From Lepidurus packardi (taxonomy: Eukaryota; Arthropoda; Branchiopoda; Notostraca; Triopsidae), in contig JAKZAN010000055.1 of NCBI GenBank assembly GCA_023053545.1, positions 62,001-126,000 of the forward strand: DNA of 64,000 nucleotides. Direction: 5' to 3'. The position numbers and the translations under genes were made by a program. Shown here piece after piece: positions 34,695 through 46,060 of this stretch; position 1 is the first letter of the stretch; each line of letters starts with the position of its first letter. The notes under the pieces were generated by a model that did no database searches, was not told the origin of the DNA, and was given only the letters and a program-made list of their open reading frames with translations.

Positions 34695-36928
34695 TTAGTT
34701 CTTAACTGCTTTCGCCTTCTTGATTTGCGCCGTAGATCTTGCAGGACTGCCCTTCAAATCATCCAGCACATTCACAGCTTCTTGCACGTAAATATCTTTG
34801 GTTAGGCTTTCATGCCACCTAACGCGCTTTTCCTTCAAAACCTCGTCTTTTTCTAGCGCATCTAACTCGTAACTTGGTGATGCAATCTTAAGTTTATTGT
34901 TAAAATCAGAAATCGACTTGTACTTTTTTGATTTTTCTTCCAAGGCCTTTTGCTCAGCTCTAAAATCCTCTAATCGAAGTCGATATTTTGTTTCTTCACT
35001 ACGCTCATTAATCCATTTTGCATTTTCATCGATTAATTTGAATGCGCCATTTTCAGCAATTCTCTTCTTACTATTGGCAATAGCCTGATCAAAGTTTACT
35101 TGGCGATTCCATGGCGTAAAACCTGCTGGATCTATCTTATCATACGGCATCGCATTATCCATATCACGTTCGCCCATTTTCACATAAGAATAGCGATCCG
35201 GCATAGCAACGTCGCTTCTGACACCTTCTAACTGAGTAGAGCCACCACTTATTCGGTAAAATTTCTGAACCGTTGTTTTCAGCGCGCCCATATCACCCAA
35301 ATCACTGCTTCTCAAAAACTGATTCAGATCTATAACGTTCTGAACAGTTCCTTTTCCATATGTTTGCGTACTGCCAATAATAATACCTCGGTTGTAATCC
35401 TGAATGGCTGCCGCCAAAATCTCTGAAGCGGATGCTGAAAAACTATTCACCATCACCACCAGAGGGCCATCCCACTGAATTCTTTTGTCGCGGTCATAAA
35501 GCACTTCTTTCTTTTTTTCCAGAAGACTTAACTTGCACAACAGGCCCTTCTTCTATAAAATATCCGGCAATATCAACAACCGTTTTTCAACGAACCGCCA
35601 CCATTGTCACGAACATCCATAATTAGGCCTTGAACGCCCTCTTTCTTCAACCGTTCTATCTCTAATGCAACATCCTTACTGGCATCACGCTCGTTTGGAT
35701 CTTCAAAATTAATGTAGAATTTAGGCAAGTATATAATGCCGTACTTTGTTCCGTCTTTTTCAATAATCGATGACTTCGCATAAGTTTCTTCAATTTCAAC
35801 CTCATCACGTATAATCGAAATGACCTTTAAGGTGCCATCCGCTTTCTTTACTGACAAACGAACTTCGGTACCTTTTGGCCCCTTAATTTTCTTTACCACA
35901 TCGTCCAAACGCATTCCCACTACATCTACAGCTTCTTTACTGCCTTGAGCAACTTTCAGGATCAGATCCCCAGGTTCCAATTCCTTGCCACGCCATGCCG
36001 GCCCGCCCGAAATTAATTCTGTAATTTCCGTATAATCGTTTTTCTTTTGTAAACGTGCTCCAATTCCTTGCAATTTTCCGCTCATCGAAACGTCAAAACG
36101 TTCCTTATCATCTGGTGCAAGGTAGCCTGTATGAGGATCAAAACGCGTTACAATCGAATTTACATAAACTGAAAACCAATCATTTCTGTTCAAATCTTTA
36201 ACAAAGCCAAAATATTCATCAAGTGACTTTTTAGCACTTTCCCGGGTTTCTTTTTCCAGTTCTGCAAACGTTTTCTTCTCTATTTTAACAGCTTCAGCTT
36301 TTGCAGCTTTATCCAGTTTTTTCGCTGTTTCTTGAAGCTCAAAAGCTGTTTTTTCTGTATGCTTCAAATCGCCAGCATCTTCTTTACCTGCCTTTTCTTG
36401 CAATTCGAGTTTATCCGTTAAGGAAGAAAGCGCGGATAATTTGAGTTGCTTTCGCCATTTATCCTGCAATTCTTCTAAATTTTGTGAATAGGGCAACTTT
36501 TCATAATCAATATTGAAAGTTTCATCTACAGTATAATCAAAAGGTTTATCAAGAATGGCTTTATAATAGGTTTGACTCTCTTTTAACCTTTGCATCAGCC
36601 GGTTATATGTTAAATCAAAAAACCTCAAATCCTTACTTTTAATTTGATCGTCGATTGCATTTTCATACTTAGCAAATTCATCGATATCAGATTGTAAAAA
36701 GAAGCGCTTGGAAGGATCTAGCGCCTGGATATAATCTTTATATACCCCCTTAGAAAACTTGTCGTCTATCGCCACTGGATCATAATGTCCACGTTCGATT
36801 ACGTAAGTCAGTAATTCTAATAAAAGCTTGTCCTTTTCAGGATCAGTATGAGCCGCTTTCGGAATAAAACTCCAAAACGCAACTGCTAAGGCCACTAAGA
36901 CCAATAAAAATTTATAATTCCTTTTCAT
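34695..36928 (-). pseudogene. prc: tail-specific (Prc/CtpA, S41) carboxy-terminal protease, two frameshifts
   Basis: From the ATG at 36928 (MKRNYKFLLVLVALAVAFW, a signal or anchor segment) the protein runs through the DUF3340-like N-terminal helices, a PDZ domain (GIGARLQKKNDYTEITELIS, AWRGKELEPGDLILKVAQG, VVKKIKGPKGTEVRLSV) and the start of the S41 domain (GLIMDVRDNGGGSLK). The frame breaks in AAAAA near 35583, continues VVDIAGYFIEEGPVVQVKSSG, breaks again in the A-run near 35515, and continues with catalytic serine in MVNSFSASASEI and lysine in QTYGKGTVQN. Joined length is about 740 residues, normal for Prc. It degrades misfolded or tagged envelope proteins. Homopolymer breaks point to read errors. 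Confidence 0.88.
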
Positions 36929-37156
36929 AAAATGGATTAAAGTATTCATCAAGTTCGATAACGAGAGTTAAAACTGTGCCAAAGATTTGATCTCAGCCAC
37001 AATAATTTGCTAAAGATACATATTTCAAAACAGCGTAGATTATTTGCTTATTTTTGTTTTTCAAAAGTATAAATAAATTTCTGAGTCTGCTGTTAAACTT
37101 TGTACAATCATATTGTGCCGACTCATATAAGTTGCATTTTAATTATATTGTTACAA

Positions 37157-37927
37157 ATGAACAAAAAACCACTGATTCTCGTCACAAACGATGACGGCAT
37201 AACTGCCCCTGGAATCCGCACATTAATTCAAGTAATGTCCAAATTGGGTGAAGTTGTTGTGGTCGCTCCAGACAAACCACAAAGCGCAATGGGACATGCA
37301 ATCACGATTAACAACACCTTATACCTCAACAAAATATCTGCTGAAGGCGCCGCGATAACTGAATATAGCTGTTCTGGAACACCCGTTGATTGTGTGAAAA
37401 TGGCGGTTAGTGAAATTTTGCACCGCAAACCAGATTTATGCGTATCTGGCGTAAACCACGGTTCAAATTCATCAATTAATATTATATATTCTGGCACAAT
37501 GAGCGCCGCTGTTGAAGCCGGAATTGAAGGCATTCCTGCAATTGGATTTTCGTTATCTGACTTTAGCTGGACCGCAGATTTTTCACAGATTGAAACTTTT
37601 ATAGAAAAAATTGCCAAGCAGGTTCTCGCAAACGGACTGCCAGACGGAGTGCTTTTAAACGTAAATTTTCCCACGCTAAAACAAGACCAAATAAAAGGCA
37701 TTCGAATTTGCAGACAAGCAAAAGCACTTTGGGTGGAGAAATTCGACAAGCGACAGTCTCCTCACGGAAAAGACTACTATTGGTTGACAGGGGAATTTGT
37801 GAACCAGGACAGAGGCGAAGACACAGACGAGTGGGCATTGCAAAATGGCTACATTTCTCTGGTGCCCGTACAGTTCGATTTAACTGCGCATCATGCCATA
37901 CAACTCCTTAACACCTGGGGATTATGA
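37157..37927 (+). CDS. surE: 5'/3'-nucleotidase SurE
   Basis: The ATG at 37157 gives 256 residues starting MNKKPLILVTNDDGITAPGI; TNDDG is the metal-binding SurE signature and fixes the start (the frame from 37100 adds 19 unsupported residues). Also APDKPQSAMGHAIT, YSCSGTPVDCVKMAV, VSGVNHGSNSSINIIYSGTMSAAVEAGI. It dephosphorylates nucleoside monophosphates and other phosphate esters. It overlaps the next small gene by 4 bases (ATGA), with lpxB after that. Confidence 0.95.
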   Translation: MNKKPLILVTNDDGITAPGIRTLIQVMSKLGEVVVVAPDKPQSAMGHAITINNTLYLNKISAEGAAITEYSCSGTPVDCVKMAVSEILHRKPDLCVSGVNHGSNSSINIIYSGTMSAAVEAGIEGIPAIGFSLSDFSWTADFSQIETFIEKIAKQVLANGLPDGVLLNVNFPTLKQDQIKGIRICRQAKALWVEKFDKRQSPHGKDYYWLTGEFVNQDRGEDTDEWALQNGYISLVPVQFDLTAHHAIQLLNTWGL

Positions 37928-38196
37928 GAAAAATAGACCTAATTTGGGGCCTTCTACTAGGTTTTATAACATCTTTTATAGGCTCGTATTTGTTTATTAA
38001 ATTATTTACGATTTACGATTTCAATGAAGGAATTTCGATTCTATCAATGCAAGGCTCACTAGGCAAATTGATTGCATTGGGCGCTGGATTGAACGTTGTA
38101 GCATTTTTTATACTTCTTAAATACAAAAAAGACCTTATGGCTAGAGGTGTCATTCTGGCAACAATTTTAACGACAATTTATACGCTTTTTCTCTAA
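37924..38196 (+). CDS. hypothetical three-helix membrane protein between surE and lpxB
   Basis: A 90-residue protein with three hydrophobic segments: LIWGLLLGFITSFIGSYLF, LGKLIALGAGLNVVAFFILL and GVILATILTTIYTLFL. The family is not named, but a gene of this type between surE and lpxB is seen in flavobacteria. It overlaps surE by 4 bases and lpxB starts 3 bases after its stop, so all three are one operon. Confidence 0.8.
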   Translation: MRKIDLIWGLLLGFITSFIGSYLFIKLFTIYDFNEGISILSMQGSLGKLIALGAGLNVVAFFILLKYKKDLMARGVILATILTTIYTLFL

Positions 38197-38198
38197 AT

Positions 38199-39323
38199 AT
38201 GAAATATTACATTATTGCAGGAGAAGCTTCAGGCGATCTTCATGGCTCAAACTTGATCAAAAACATTCACCTTGAAGACCAAAACGCAATCATTAGATGT
38301 TGGGGCGGTGATTTGATGGCGGAGGCTGGTGCAGAAGTGGTCAGGCACTATAAAACATTGGCTTTTATGGGATTCGCAGAGGTGGTTACGAATCTTAGAA
38401 CAATCTTGTCAAACATTGCATTTTGCAAAAAAGACATCGAGAATTTTCAACCTGATGCGCTTATTTTTATTGATTATCCAGGCTTTAATATGCGAATTGC
38501 AAAATGGGCTAAGCCACTAGGGATAAAAACTTTCTATTATATATCGCCACAAATATGGGCGTGGAAGGAAAGCAGAATAGCTGCAATTAAACGTGACGTG
38601 GATAAAATGTATGTTATTTTGCCCTTCGAAAAAGATTTTTACGAAGGCAAACATGACTATAAAGTAGAATTTGTGGGCCATCCACTAATCGATGCAATTG
38701 CAAACCGTGAAACCATTACCGAAGAAGCGTTTCGGACAACAAACAATTTTGACAAGAGGCCCATTATTGCTTTGCTGCCCGGAAGTAGGAAGCAAGAAAT
38801 CAAAAAAATGCTTTCGGAAATGTTGAGTATTGTACCTGATTTCCCTAATCACCAATTTGTAATTGCCGGAGCGCCAGGCTTAAGTTCCGAATTTTATCAC
38901 CAATTCACAACAAATCAGCACGTACATTTCATACAAAACAAAACCTATGATCTACTGTCATTTGCGACAGCCGCATTAGTCACTTCAGGTACTGCAACAT
39001 TAGAAACAGCGCTTTTTAAGGTTCCAGAGGTAGTTTGCTACAAAGGTGGCTGGATTTCCTACCAAATTGCCAAAAGAATAGTGACGTTGAAATACATTTC
39101 ATTGGTGAATTTAATCTTAGACAGGCAGGTCGTTACGGAGTTGATTCAGGATCAATGCAACAAGCTAACAATAAAAAAAGAACTGGATTTATTGTTAAAT
39201 TCCGAGACACGCAAAGCGATGCTAAAGGACTTTGATCTATTAGAAGAAAAATTAGGCAGAATTGGCGCATCACAGAAAACAGCGCGTCTAATTGTCGGCG
39301 AATTGCGAAAAACAATTGACTAA
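38199..39323 (+). CDS. lpxB: lipid-A-disaccharide synthase
   Basis: A 374-residue glycosyltransferase (GT19). Start MKYYIIAGEASGDLHGSNLI with the GEASGD motif; FMGFAEVVTNL, IFIDYPGFNMRIAKWAK, YYISPQIWAWKESRI, EFVGHPLIDAI, ALLPGSRKQEIKKMLSEML and TSGTATLETAL follow in family order. It condenses UDP-diacylglucosamine with lipid X in the inner membrane for lipid A. Last gene of the surE operon. Confidence 0.96.
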   Translation: MKYYIIAGEASGDLHGSNLIKNIHLEDQNAIIRCWGGDLMAEAGAEVVRHYKTLAFMGFAEVVTNLRTILSNIAFCKKDIENFQPDALIFIDYPGFNMRIAKWAKPLGIKTFYYISPQIWAWKESRIAAIKRDVDKMYVILPFEKDFYEGKHDYKVEFVGHPLIDAIANRETITEEAFRTTNNFDKRPIIALLPGSRKQEIKKMLSEMLSIVPDFPNHQFVIAGAPGLSSEFYHQFTTNQHVHFIQNKTYDLLSFATAALVTSGTATLETALFKVPEVVCYKGGWISYQIAKRIVTLKYISLVNLILDRQVVTELIQDQCNKLTIKKELDLLLNSETRKAMLKDFDLLEEKLGRIGASQKTARLIVGELRKTID

Positions 39324-39503
39324 CAGCCGAATAGACGCAAAATCGTGTTAAATAAACGTAAATTTTGTACGCTTTTTTTTAGAAAACGGAAAATTATGTT
39401 AGTTTTACAAAAAATCGTAATTACGTGTTTCTATTAATTCAAGTTAGCTTTTGAATTTTTATTAATAAATAAGAGCCATAACGGCTTTAAATAAAAAATA
39501 AAT

Positions 39504-40157
39504 ATGCAAAATAAATGTTCTTTCTTATTCGCCTTTCTCCTACTTGCAGCAATCTCAAATGCGCAAATTATTACCAGTAAAAAAGAAGCAATCAAAAAAG
39601 GCACTTACGAAAAACCGATAGACGCAACCAGCAATTTCACTTCAAACGCTCCAGTTGCAGCAACAAACAAAACCGCAAACGCTAAACCTACCAAAGCATT
39701 AGCAAGTAAAACGGTAAAAAAAGGAATCATCAACGACAAACCAGAGAACGATATCGAAATCGAACCTGTCGACAATTATGTAGCATTACAAATGATTAAC
39801 AATGCGATGCAATTTCTTGGGGTTAACTATCGAGGCGGTGGCACTTCAAGAGCTGGCATGGATTGCTCTGGTATGGTTACGGCAGTTTTCAATATATTTG
39901 AAAAAGCGTTGCCACGAAGTTCCAATGAAATGGCAAAAGTGGGTGAAAAAGTTCAGAAAGAGGAAGTTAAGAAGGGCGACTTAGTGTTTTTTAGAACCAA
40001 TGGAAAACACGGCATTAATCACGTTGGATTAGTGATAGAAGCAGATCAAGATGAAATTACTTTTATTCATTCCTCTACTCATCAAGGTGTAATCATTTCT
40101 TCTACGAAGGAACCATATTATAAAAAAGCATTCGTTCAAGCAAATCGGGTATTATAA
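39504..40157 (+). CDS. secreted NlpC/P60 (C40) cell-wall peptidase
   Basis: A 217-residue protein with signal peptide MQNKCSFLFAFLLLAAISNAQ, a low-complexity Lys/Ala/Thr-rich linker (residues 25-90) and a C-terminal NlpC/P60 domain. Catalytic cysteine in AGMDCSGMV, histidine in HGINHVGLVIE, and FIHSSTHQGVII completes the site. It cleaves peptide stems of peptidoglycan in the periplasm. It stands alone, with a strong terminator after it. Confidence 0.9.
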   Translation: MQNKCSFLFAFLLLAAISNAQIITSKKEAIKKGTYEKPIDATSNFTSNAPVAATNKTANAKPTKALASKTVKKGIINDKPENDIEIEPVDNYVALQMINNAMQFLGVNYRGGGTSRAGMDCSGMVTAVFNIFEKALPRSSNEMAKVGEKVQKEEVKKGDLVFFRTNGKHGINHVGLVIEADQDEITFIHSSTHQGVIISSTKEPYYKKAFVQANRVL

Positions 40158-40181
40158 AAGATCTATTTTAATTCATTCAGA

Positions 40182-40207
40182 AGCCGCTTTTACCAGCGGC
40201 TTTTTTT
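40182..40207 (+). terminator. terminator after the NlpC/P60 gene
   Basis: AGCCGCT (40182-40188) and AGCGGCT (40195-40201) form the stem, with seven T after it. Confidence 0.88.
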
Positions 40208-40272
40208 ATGATTTTATGCGGTTTCACCGCATCCAAAGAATAGCAGTTATATCCTATTTTGCTTAAAAAAAA

Positions 40273-42268
40273 ATGAATCTGCTAAAATTTCCGCTAACAT
40301 TGCCCTGCCTTTGTGTTATTTGCGGAATTATGCTCGCAAATTATTTTGCAATCGAACCTGAAATAATCTTGGGCCTGATAGGCGTAATAACTTTTTTGCT
40401 TGGCATTATATGCTTTAGCGCCGCACTGAAAAAAAAGTCAAATCCCTTCCACATTGTCCTTTTTTCACTCTGCATATTACTTGGCATCGCAGCGAAAAAT
40501 ATCAACCAAGAAAATTTAAGTAATAGTCATTTCACCAAAATAATTTCAAAACAAGGTTCCGTAGTTCTTAGCATCAAGAGCAAATTGCGAACAACTGAAA
40601 AATACCACCGGTATATCGCAAATGTGGAAACTATTGACAACAAAGCATGCAGCGGCAAAATTGTATTTGCGATCCCACGCGCTATGCCTGACTATATCAA
40701 CGGCAGTAGATTTCTAGCCATATCACCAATTTTTGCAGTAGGAAAAAATGAATTGCCGGGCACTTTTAATTACTTTACGTACTTAAAAAACAAAAATATT
40801 TACGGCACAATGTATTGCAAATCAAACGAATTTGTGAAAATTGGTGCGGATAAAAATGCTTACTACTATACCGATAAATTACGGCGAAAAATTATCAATA
40901 CGATTCGAGCGGCAGGTTTTGACGAAGATGCACTTCAAATTTTAAACGCGCTTGTATTGGGGCAGCAGCAGGAAATTGGAACAGAAACATTACAAAACTA
41001 TCAATATGCCGGAGCAGTTCACATCTTAGCAGTCTCAGGTCTGCATGTCGGACTGATCTTAATTATCATAAATTTTCTATTAAGATCAATGCCAAACATC
41101 GGACATTATAAGTCGGTCAAATTAGTAATAATTCTGATGCTACTTTGGGGATTCGCCCTTATGGCAGGCCTGTCACCTTCCATTGTACGAGCCTCTACCA
41201 TGTTTTCATTTGTTGCAATTGGAACCACGATGCAACGAACATCAAATGTGTTTTATACGCTTTTAATCTCGCTATTTGTTATTCTGCTGATTTCGCCAAA
41301 TTACATCTTCGATGTCGGATTTCAACTGAGTTACCTTGCTGTGTTTTCTATTATCTGGCTTCAGCCAAAAATTAGTAAACTTTGGTTGCCAACAAGCAAA
41401 ATTGCAAAATATTGCTGGGATATTCTTTCTGTTTCAATTGCAGCTCAACTCGGCACACTACCCATTACGCTATATTACTTTCACCAATTTCCTGGCTTGT
41501 TTTTCATAACCAACTTAGTAGTTATTCCTATTGTAACCGTAGCGATTGTTTGCGCATTACCGATAATGGCATTTGCTGCATTTGGGTGGGCGCATGCCAT
41601 TACGAATAGCATATTAGAAAACATTATAAAACTCCTGAATTATAGCGTTGAGTACATTGCTTCGCAGGACTATTTCGTATGCCGAAACATTCCATTTAAC
41701 AGTCTGATGTTGGCAGCTTCTATGGGCTGTTTTATTGCCCTTGGGCTATTTGCTCTACTACAAGAGATTTCACAGCGTCCTCTGGTTTTGTGTGACATTG
41801 CTGTGCGTTCAACTAACTTTCCTATACAGCGGATATCGAGCCTCAGTTATAGAGCGGTTAATTGTTACTGACGTACTAAAACAAAGTGCAATACTGGTTC
41901 AACAAGGGCAAAAAGCAGTATTGTATTCGGATTCCACTTCAATCGATTTACAGCCATTTAAAACAGCTAATTATATTAAAACAATTCAGAAAGAAAAGCT
42001 GAAAAATCTCTTTGTGTTTAAATCGAAAACCATTCTTGTTCTGAATAACCCAAAACTTTCCGAGATAGCAGAATCGCCCGATGTTTTGATTATTGCTGCA
42101 TCGCCACGTTTCAATTTAGACCGATACTTGATGTCGCACAAACCAAAACTGGTAGTTGCTGATGGTTCAAATTATAAAACCTTAGTGACACTATGGGCAG
42201 AAACTTGCAGACAAAAAAAAATCCCTTTTCATGGAACAGCTGAAAAGGGATGTTATATTATGGAATAA
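40273..42268 (+). pseudogene. comEC: ComEC/Rec2-type DNA uptake channel, one frameshift
   Basis: Starts MNLLKFPLTLPCLCVICGIM with N-terminal helices, an OB-like soluble part (residues 90-190), then the ComEC core: VHILAVSGLHVGLILIIINFLL near 255-275 and DVGFQLSYLAVFSIIWLQP near 340-358, with more helices. The frame breaks near 41735-41760 (ALGLFALL in frame one, YLLYYKRFHSVLWF in the next) and continues to TAA at 42266-42268, giving about 665 residues, usual for flavobacterial ComEC, which lacks the metallo-hydrolase domain. It moves single-stranded DNA across the inner membrane in transformation. I think the break is a read error. Confidence 0.85.
42212..42251 (-). terminator. minus-strand terminator inside the comEC 3' end
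   Basis: ATCCCTTTTCA (42221-42231) and TGAAAAGGGAT (42241-42251) form an 11-bp stem. Nine A just before it (42212-42220) become a U-run for minus-strand transcripts, so it ends the thioredoxin transcript while coding for the ComEC C-terminus on the plus strand. Confidence 0.75.
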
Positions 42269-42272
42269 ATCT

Positions 42273-42731
42273 CTAATTTTTTAAAATCTGATTTGCACTT
42301 TCCAGCCAAACCCCTGCACCTCCTGCAAGATATCCAGTTCTGCCCAATTGAGTAAAATTTGTTTTGCCGTCTTTGACATCGGCTCGCACCATCCAAACAG
42401 TAGGATATCCCTGAACTTGAAATGCTTGTTGAAGCTCCGCATTTTGTTTCTGCGTTTCTGGCTTTTGGGGCGTATTTCGTGGGAAATCCAATTCTACCAG
42501 CACAACATTTTCCTTTGCCCACTTTTCGAATTCTGGTGTTTTGAAAACTTCTTTTTGCAAACGAATACACCAACCACACCAATCACTTCCAGTAAAAAAT
42601 AAGAATAAGGGCTTTTTAGTCTTATTGGAAATTTTCGTGGCAACATTCATATCTGTATGCCAAACTGCTGACTGTGCTTGTATTGCAGACGAACTAAAAA
42701 CCAATAATAATACGAAGAATAAGTTTTTCAT
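42273..42731 (-). CDS. secreted thioredoxin-family protein
   Basis: A 152-residue protein with signal peptide MKNLFFVLLLVFSSSAIQAQ and a thioredoxin fold: LFLFFTGSDWCGWCIRLQKEVF carries the WCGWC redox pair near residues 52-56, then VVLVELDFPRNTP, VQGYPTVWMV with the cis-proline, and AGVWLESANQIL. It belongs to the DUF255/thioredoxin_7-like group, probably a periplasmic thiol reductase. The POT transporter gene lies 60 bases upstream on the same strand. Confidence 0.88.
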   Translation of the reverse strand: MKNLFFVLLLVFSSSAIQAQSAVWHTDMNVATKISNKTKKPLFLFFTGSDWCGWCIRLQKEVFKTPEFEKWAKENVVLVELDFPRNTPQKPETQKQNAELQQAFQVQGYPTVWMVRADVKDGKTNFTQLGRTGYLAGGAGVWLESANQILKN

Positions 42732-42790
42732 TTTTATATATTTTAAGAACTTTTATCAAATGACAAATTCGATGCCGAAATTAAAGAATT

Positions 42791-44323
42791 TTACTTTACG
42801 TCCTGCATTAATTTTTTAACCATGGGCGCTATAATAATTAAAACTAAGCCAGCTATAAGCGCATAAATGGCTAATTGCTTATAGCCATCTGCATAAATCG
42901 CAAGCTTTTCAGCATTTGTAGCCAGTTTTGAATCTTGTGCTATCCCAGCTCCCAAAACGCCTGCAAAATATTGTCCATATAAGCACTTGCTAGAAACCAC
43001 ATGCCCATCATGACAGCTTGCATTTTTCTTGGTGATAATTTTGTCATTGCAGACATGCCTATCGGCGACAAGCACAATTCACCAAAAGTGATAATAAACC
43101 AGCCAAAGGTGAACAAATCAAGCGAAGTAATCCCATTTTCGTTAGCAAAAAATTTCGCTGTATATAAAACACATAAAAGCCTGCTGCTAAAAAAAGGAAC
43201 CCTAGTCCAAATTTTACAATTGTGTTGGGCTCAATTTTTCGTTTGCTCAACCACAGCCAAACCATTCCAACAACTAGCGGCAAATGCAATAACAAATAAC
43301 GAATTAGCCGAATTGGTTAACGCCGTTTGGATCCACTTCGACGCCGATCAGTGTGTTTTCTACAATTATTAGCAGCAAACAAGCTTAAGGAACCGCCACT
43401 TTGTTCGAAAAAGGCCCAGAAAACAATCGAAAAAAAGATAAATACCAAGGCGGCGATCAATTTCTGTATTCTCTGCCCTACTAAAACCTCTTCATTTCAT
43501 ATACAATATAAATAAGAGAACATGGCCCAATTATATACATGAACATATCCGTGTATCCCGGGTTTGAAACTAGAATTATAATCAACGGAATAACGACCAG
43601 CGATCCGATATAAGTCAGGATTTCATATAAATTCCTTTTTGCAGGAGCCAGATCCACTAACGGCGAAACGCCTATATTGCCAAGCGATTTTTGAGTTTGC
43701 ACAAATGTTAGTAAACTTATTATCATGACAACAGCTGCAAATTCCGAAGGCAACATTCCAGCGCAAATGCTCTGGCACGTAAGCGGACAGCATTGTTCCC
43801 ATTTGCAACGGCAATGCACAAATAACCACCAATTAAGGCGCCTATATTCACGCCCATGTAGAAAAATGAAAAGCCAGCATCGCGTCGCGGATCATTCTCG
43901 GCATAAAGTCGGCCGACCATAGTGGAAATATTCGGTTTAAAATAACCTGTACCAATAATCGTAAAGCTAATCCCTAAAAAGAAGAATTGTTTTGGATCGA
44001 TAGCTAGAATTATACTACCAACAATCATTAAAATTCCACCCCAAAACAAAGATTTTCGGTATCCTAAAGATTTTGTCTGCAAATAACCCACCGATAAAGG
44101 TGAATGCGTATACAAAAGCTTGTGTAGCGCCGTACTGCAAATTGGCAACAACATCATCCATTTTGAGTTGGTGTTGGACCATAGAAAATAACCAACATGC
44201 CGCGCATTCCGTAGAAACTAAAGCGTTCCCACATCTCACTGAAAAAACAAGTACCAAAGTTGTTTGGGGTACCGTCCCCTTAAAATTATGTATAGCTGTT
44301 AGGTCTGCGATTGGATGATCCAT
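42791..44323 (-). pseudogene. POT-family peptide transporter (copy 1), multiply frameshifted
   Basis: The start MDHPIADLTAIHNFKG is followed, in changing frames, by VQHQLKMDDVVANLQYGATQ, FTFIGGLFADKI, YRKSLFWGGILMIVGS, GTGYFKPNISTMVGRLY, RRDAGFSFFYMGVNIGALIGGY, GMVWLWLSKRKIEPNTIVKF, and near the end VMMG-like and CLSPIGMSAMTKLSPRKMQA sequence before MVKKLMQDVK. The FKPNIS and FYMGVNIGA motifs are POT hallmarks. At least five frame changes are needed over 1.53 kb, the heaviest damage in the window. It is collinear with the intact POT genes next to it, so it is either real decay of a redundant copy or a poorly polished stretch. Confidence 0.8.
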
Positions 44324-44329
44324 AATTTA

Positions 44330-45989
44330 TTAGTTAATGCCTTTTTCGGCCATTACTTTATTCAGCTGCTTCAGAAGTGCAAACATCAACAACGTAGCAA
44401 ACATAAAGCAATCCGAAGTTAATCCAGAAGAAGTTTGTTTTGTCGTCGTAAGTATCCCATAAGCTTGCCAAAACACCACTCAATTTATTTCCGATTGACG
44501 TGGCAAGAAACCAACCGCCCATCATCAATGAAGTGATATTTACTGGACTTAATTTGGACACCACCGACAACCCCATCGGACTCAGGAACAATTCCCCAAT
44601 TGTGATGACGCCATAATTGGCCACCAGCCACCAAACACTGACCTTCTCGCTTCCATTGGCACCCATTCTAACAGCAGCAACCATAACCAAAACTGATAAT
44701 GCAGAGATTAACAAACCGAATGCAATTTTAGTTGGTGTTGACGGCTCTTTCTTTCTACTTCGTAAAAAAGTAAAGAAGGCCACAACGAGAGGCGTTAGAA
44801 TTATCACCCATCCAGGGTTGATCGATTGACTTAAATTTGTGGCCCACAATGTAACAGTTTGGCCTTCGGCTGGAAGCGTTTCAGACTTCACATTCCTAAA
44901 GTACAAAGGATAATTGAGTTCCTTTTGGACAACGCCGTTCTCCTTTTGCAATCGAAACGCAGCATCATAAACTGCGACGCTGTCTTTCTGATACACATTT
45001 TCATTCGCAAGGCGTAAACCCGAAAAAGTAGCAGCAGTTGTGCCGGTCACTTCTCGATCTGTATAACGATCAGCCCAGGTGTTCAGCGCAGAACCGTTCA
45101 ATTTGAACACCGCCCAGAATAAAATCACAACTGAAAAAATGGCCAACAAAGCCCCAATCGGACGTTTGTCTTCCGGTTTTGCGCGGTAGTATAATGAAAA
45201 ATAAAAAAGTACAACTGGAATACAAGCAAATATAAAAGCATCGGTCGAGTCTGAACCAAAGATGTAGCTGTTTGGATTGGATTCAGAGGTTACGCCTTTA
45301 ATTAACCATCCGATGACACCAAATACTGCCGATGGCAATAAAATAAACAAAACAATCTTGTAGAATGGCATATCGCCCTCTTGAACGCCTTTCTTTTGGT
45401 CGTATCCTGCATAATGTTTTGTTCCCATTATAAATACGACTACACCTATAAACATTCCAACACCAGCAGCCATGAAAGCATATTGCCATCCGAGCCAGAT
45501 TTGAAGCGCAGCGCCAAAAAAGTTACAGATAAACGCACCGACATTGATACCCATGTAGAAGATATTATAGCCTTCATCTTTCTTGTCTTTGTATTCTTCC
45601 TTGGAATAAAAATTACCCAATAAAGTTGAAATATTTGGTTTAAAGAAACCATTTCCGACAATTACCAAAGTCATTGCGACATACAACATTTGAATGGAAT
45701 GTATTCCCATCATGAGATAACCTACTCCCATTAGAATTCCACCTAAAATAATAGATTTCCTGTAGCCTAGATAGCGATCCGCAACTAAACCACCGATGAA
45801 TGGCGTTAGGAACACAAGCGCAATGAAAGTTCCGTACAAATCGGATGCTTCTTTCTCAGTCATGGCGAATCCCGCTTCTACGTCTTTAAGATACAGCGTA
45901 AAAATTCCGATCATTAAATAGTATCCAAAACGTTCCCACATTTCAGATAAAAACAAGTAAGGCAGTGCTTTAGGGTGCTTATTCCACAT
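44330..45989 (-). CDS. POT-family proton-coupled peptide transporter (copy 2)
   Basis: Starts MWNKHPKALPYLFLSEMWER with the ExxER proton-coupling motif (E and R near 16-20), then PFIGGLVADRYLGYRKSI, GFFKPNISTLLGNFY and YNIFYMGINVGAFICNFFGAA, the POT signature. About 14 helices including two extra ones between the bundles, plus a periplasmic insert near 320-390. The open frame stops at 44358, but shifting one base near 44385 continues as ATLLMFALLKQLNKVMAEKG to a TAA at 44330, which fits the family end. It imports di- and tripeptides. Confidence 0.88.
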
Positions 45990-46002
45990 AATAATTGATT
46001 TT

Positions 46003-46033
46003 AAAAAACAAACCTGCAGTTATTGCAGGTTTG
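46003..46033 (-). terminator. terminator after POT transporter copy 3
   Basis: CAAACCTGCA (46009-46018) and TGCAGGTTTG (46024-46033) form a 10-bp stem; six A at 46003-46008 give the U-run on the minus strand. Confidence 0.85.
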
Positions 46034-46060
46034 AAAGATATAAAAATATTTTTTGATGTG

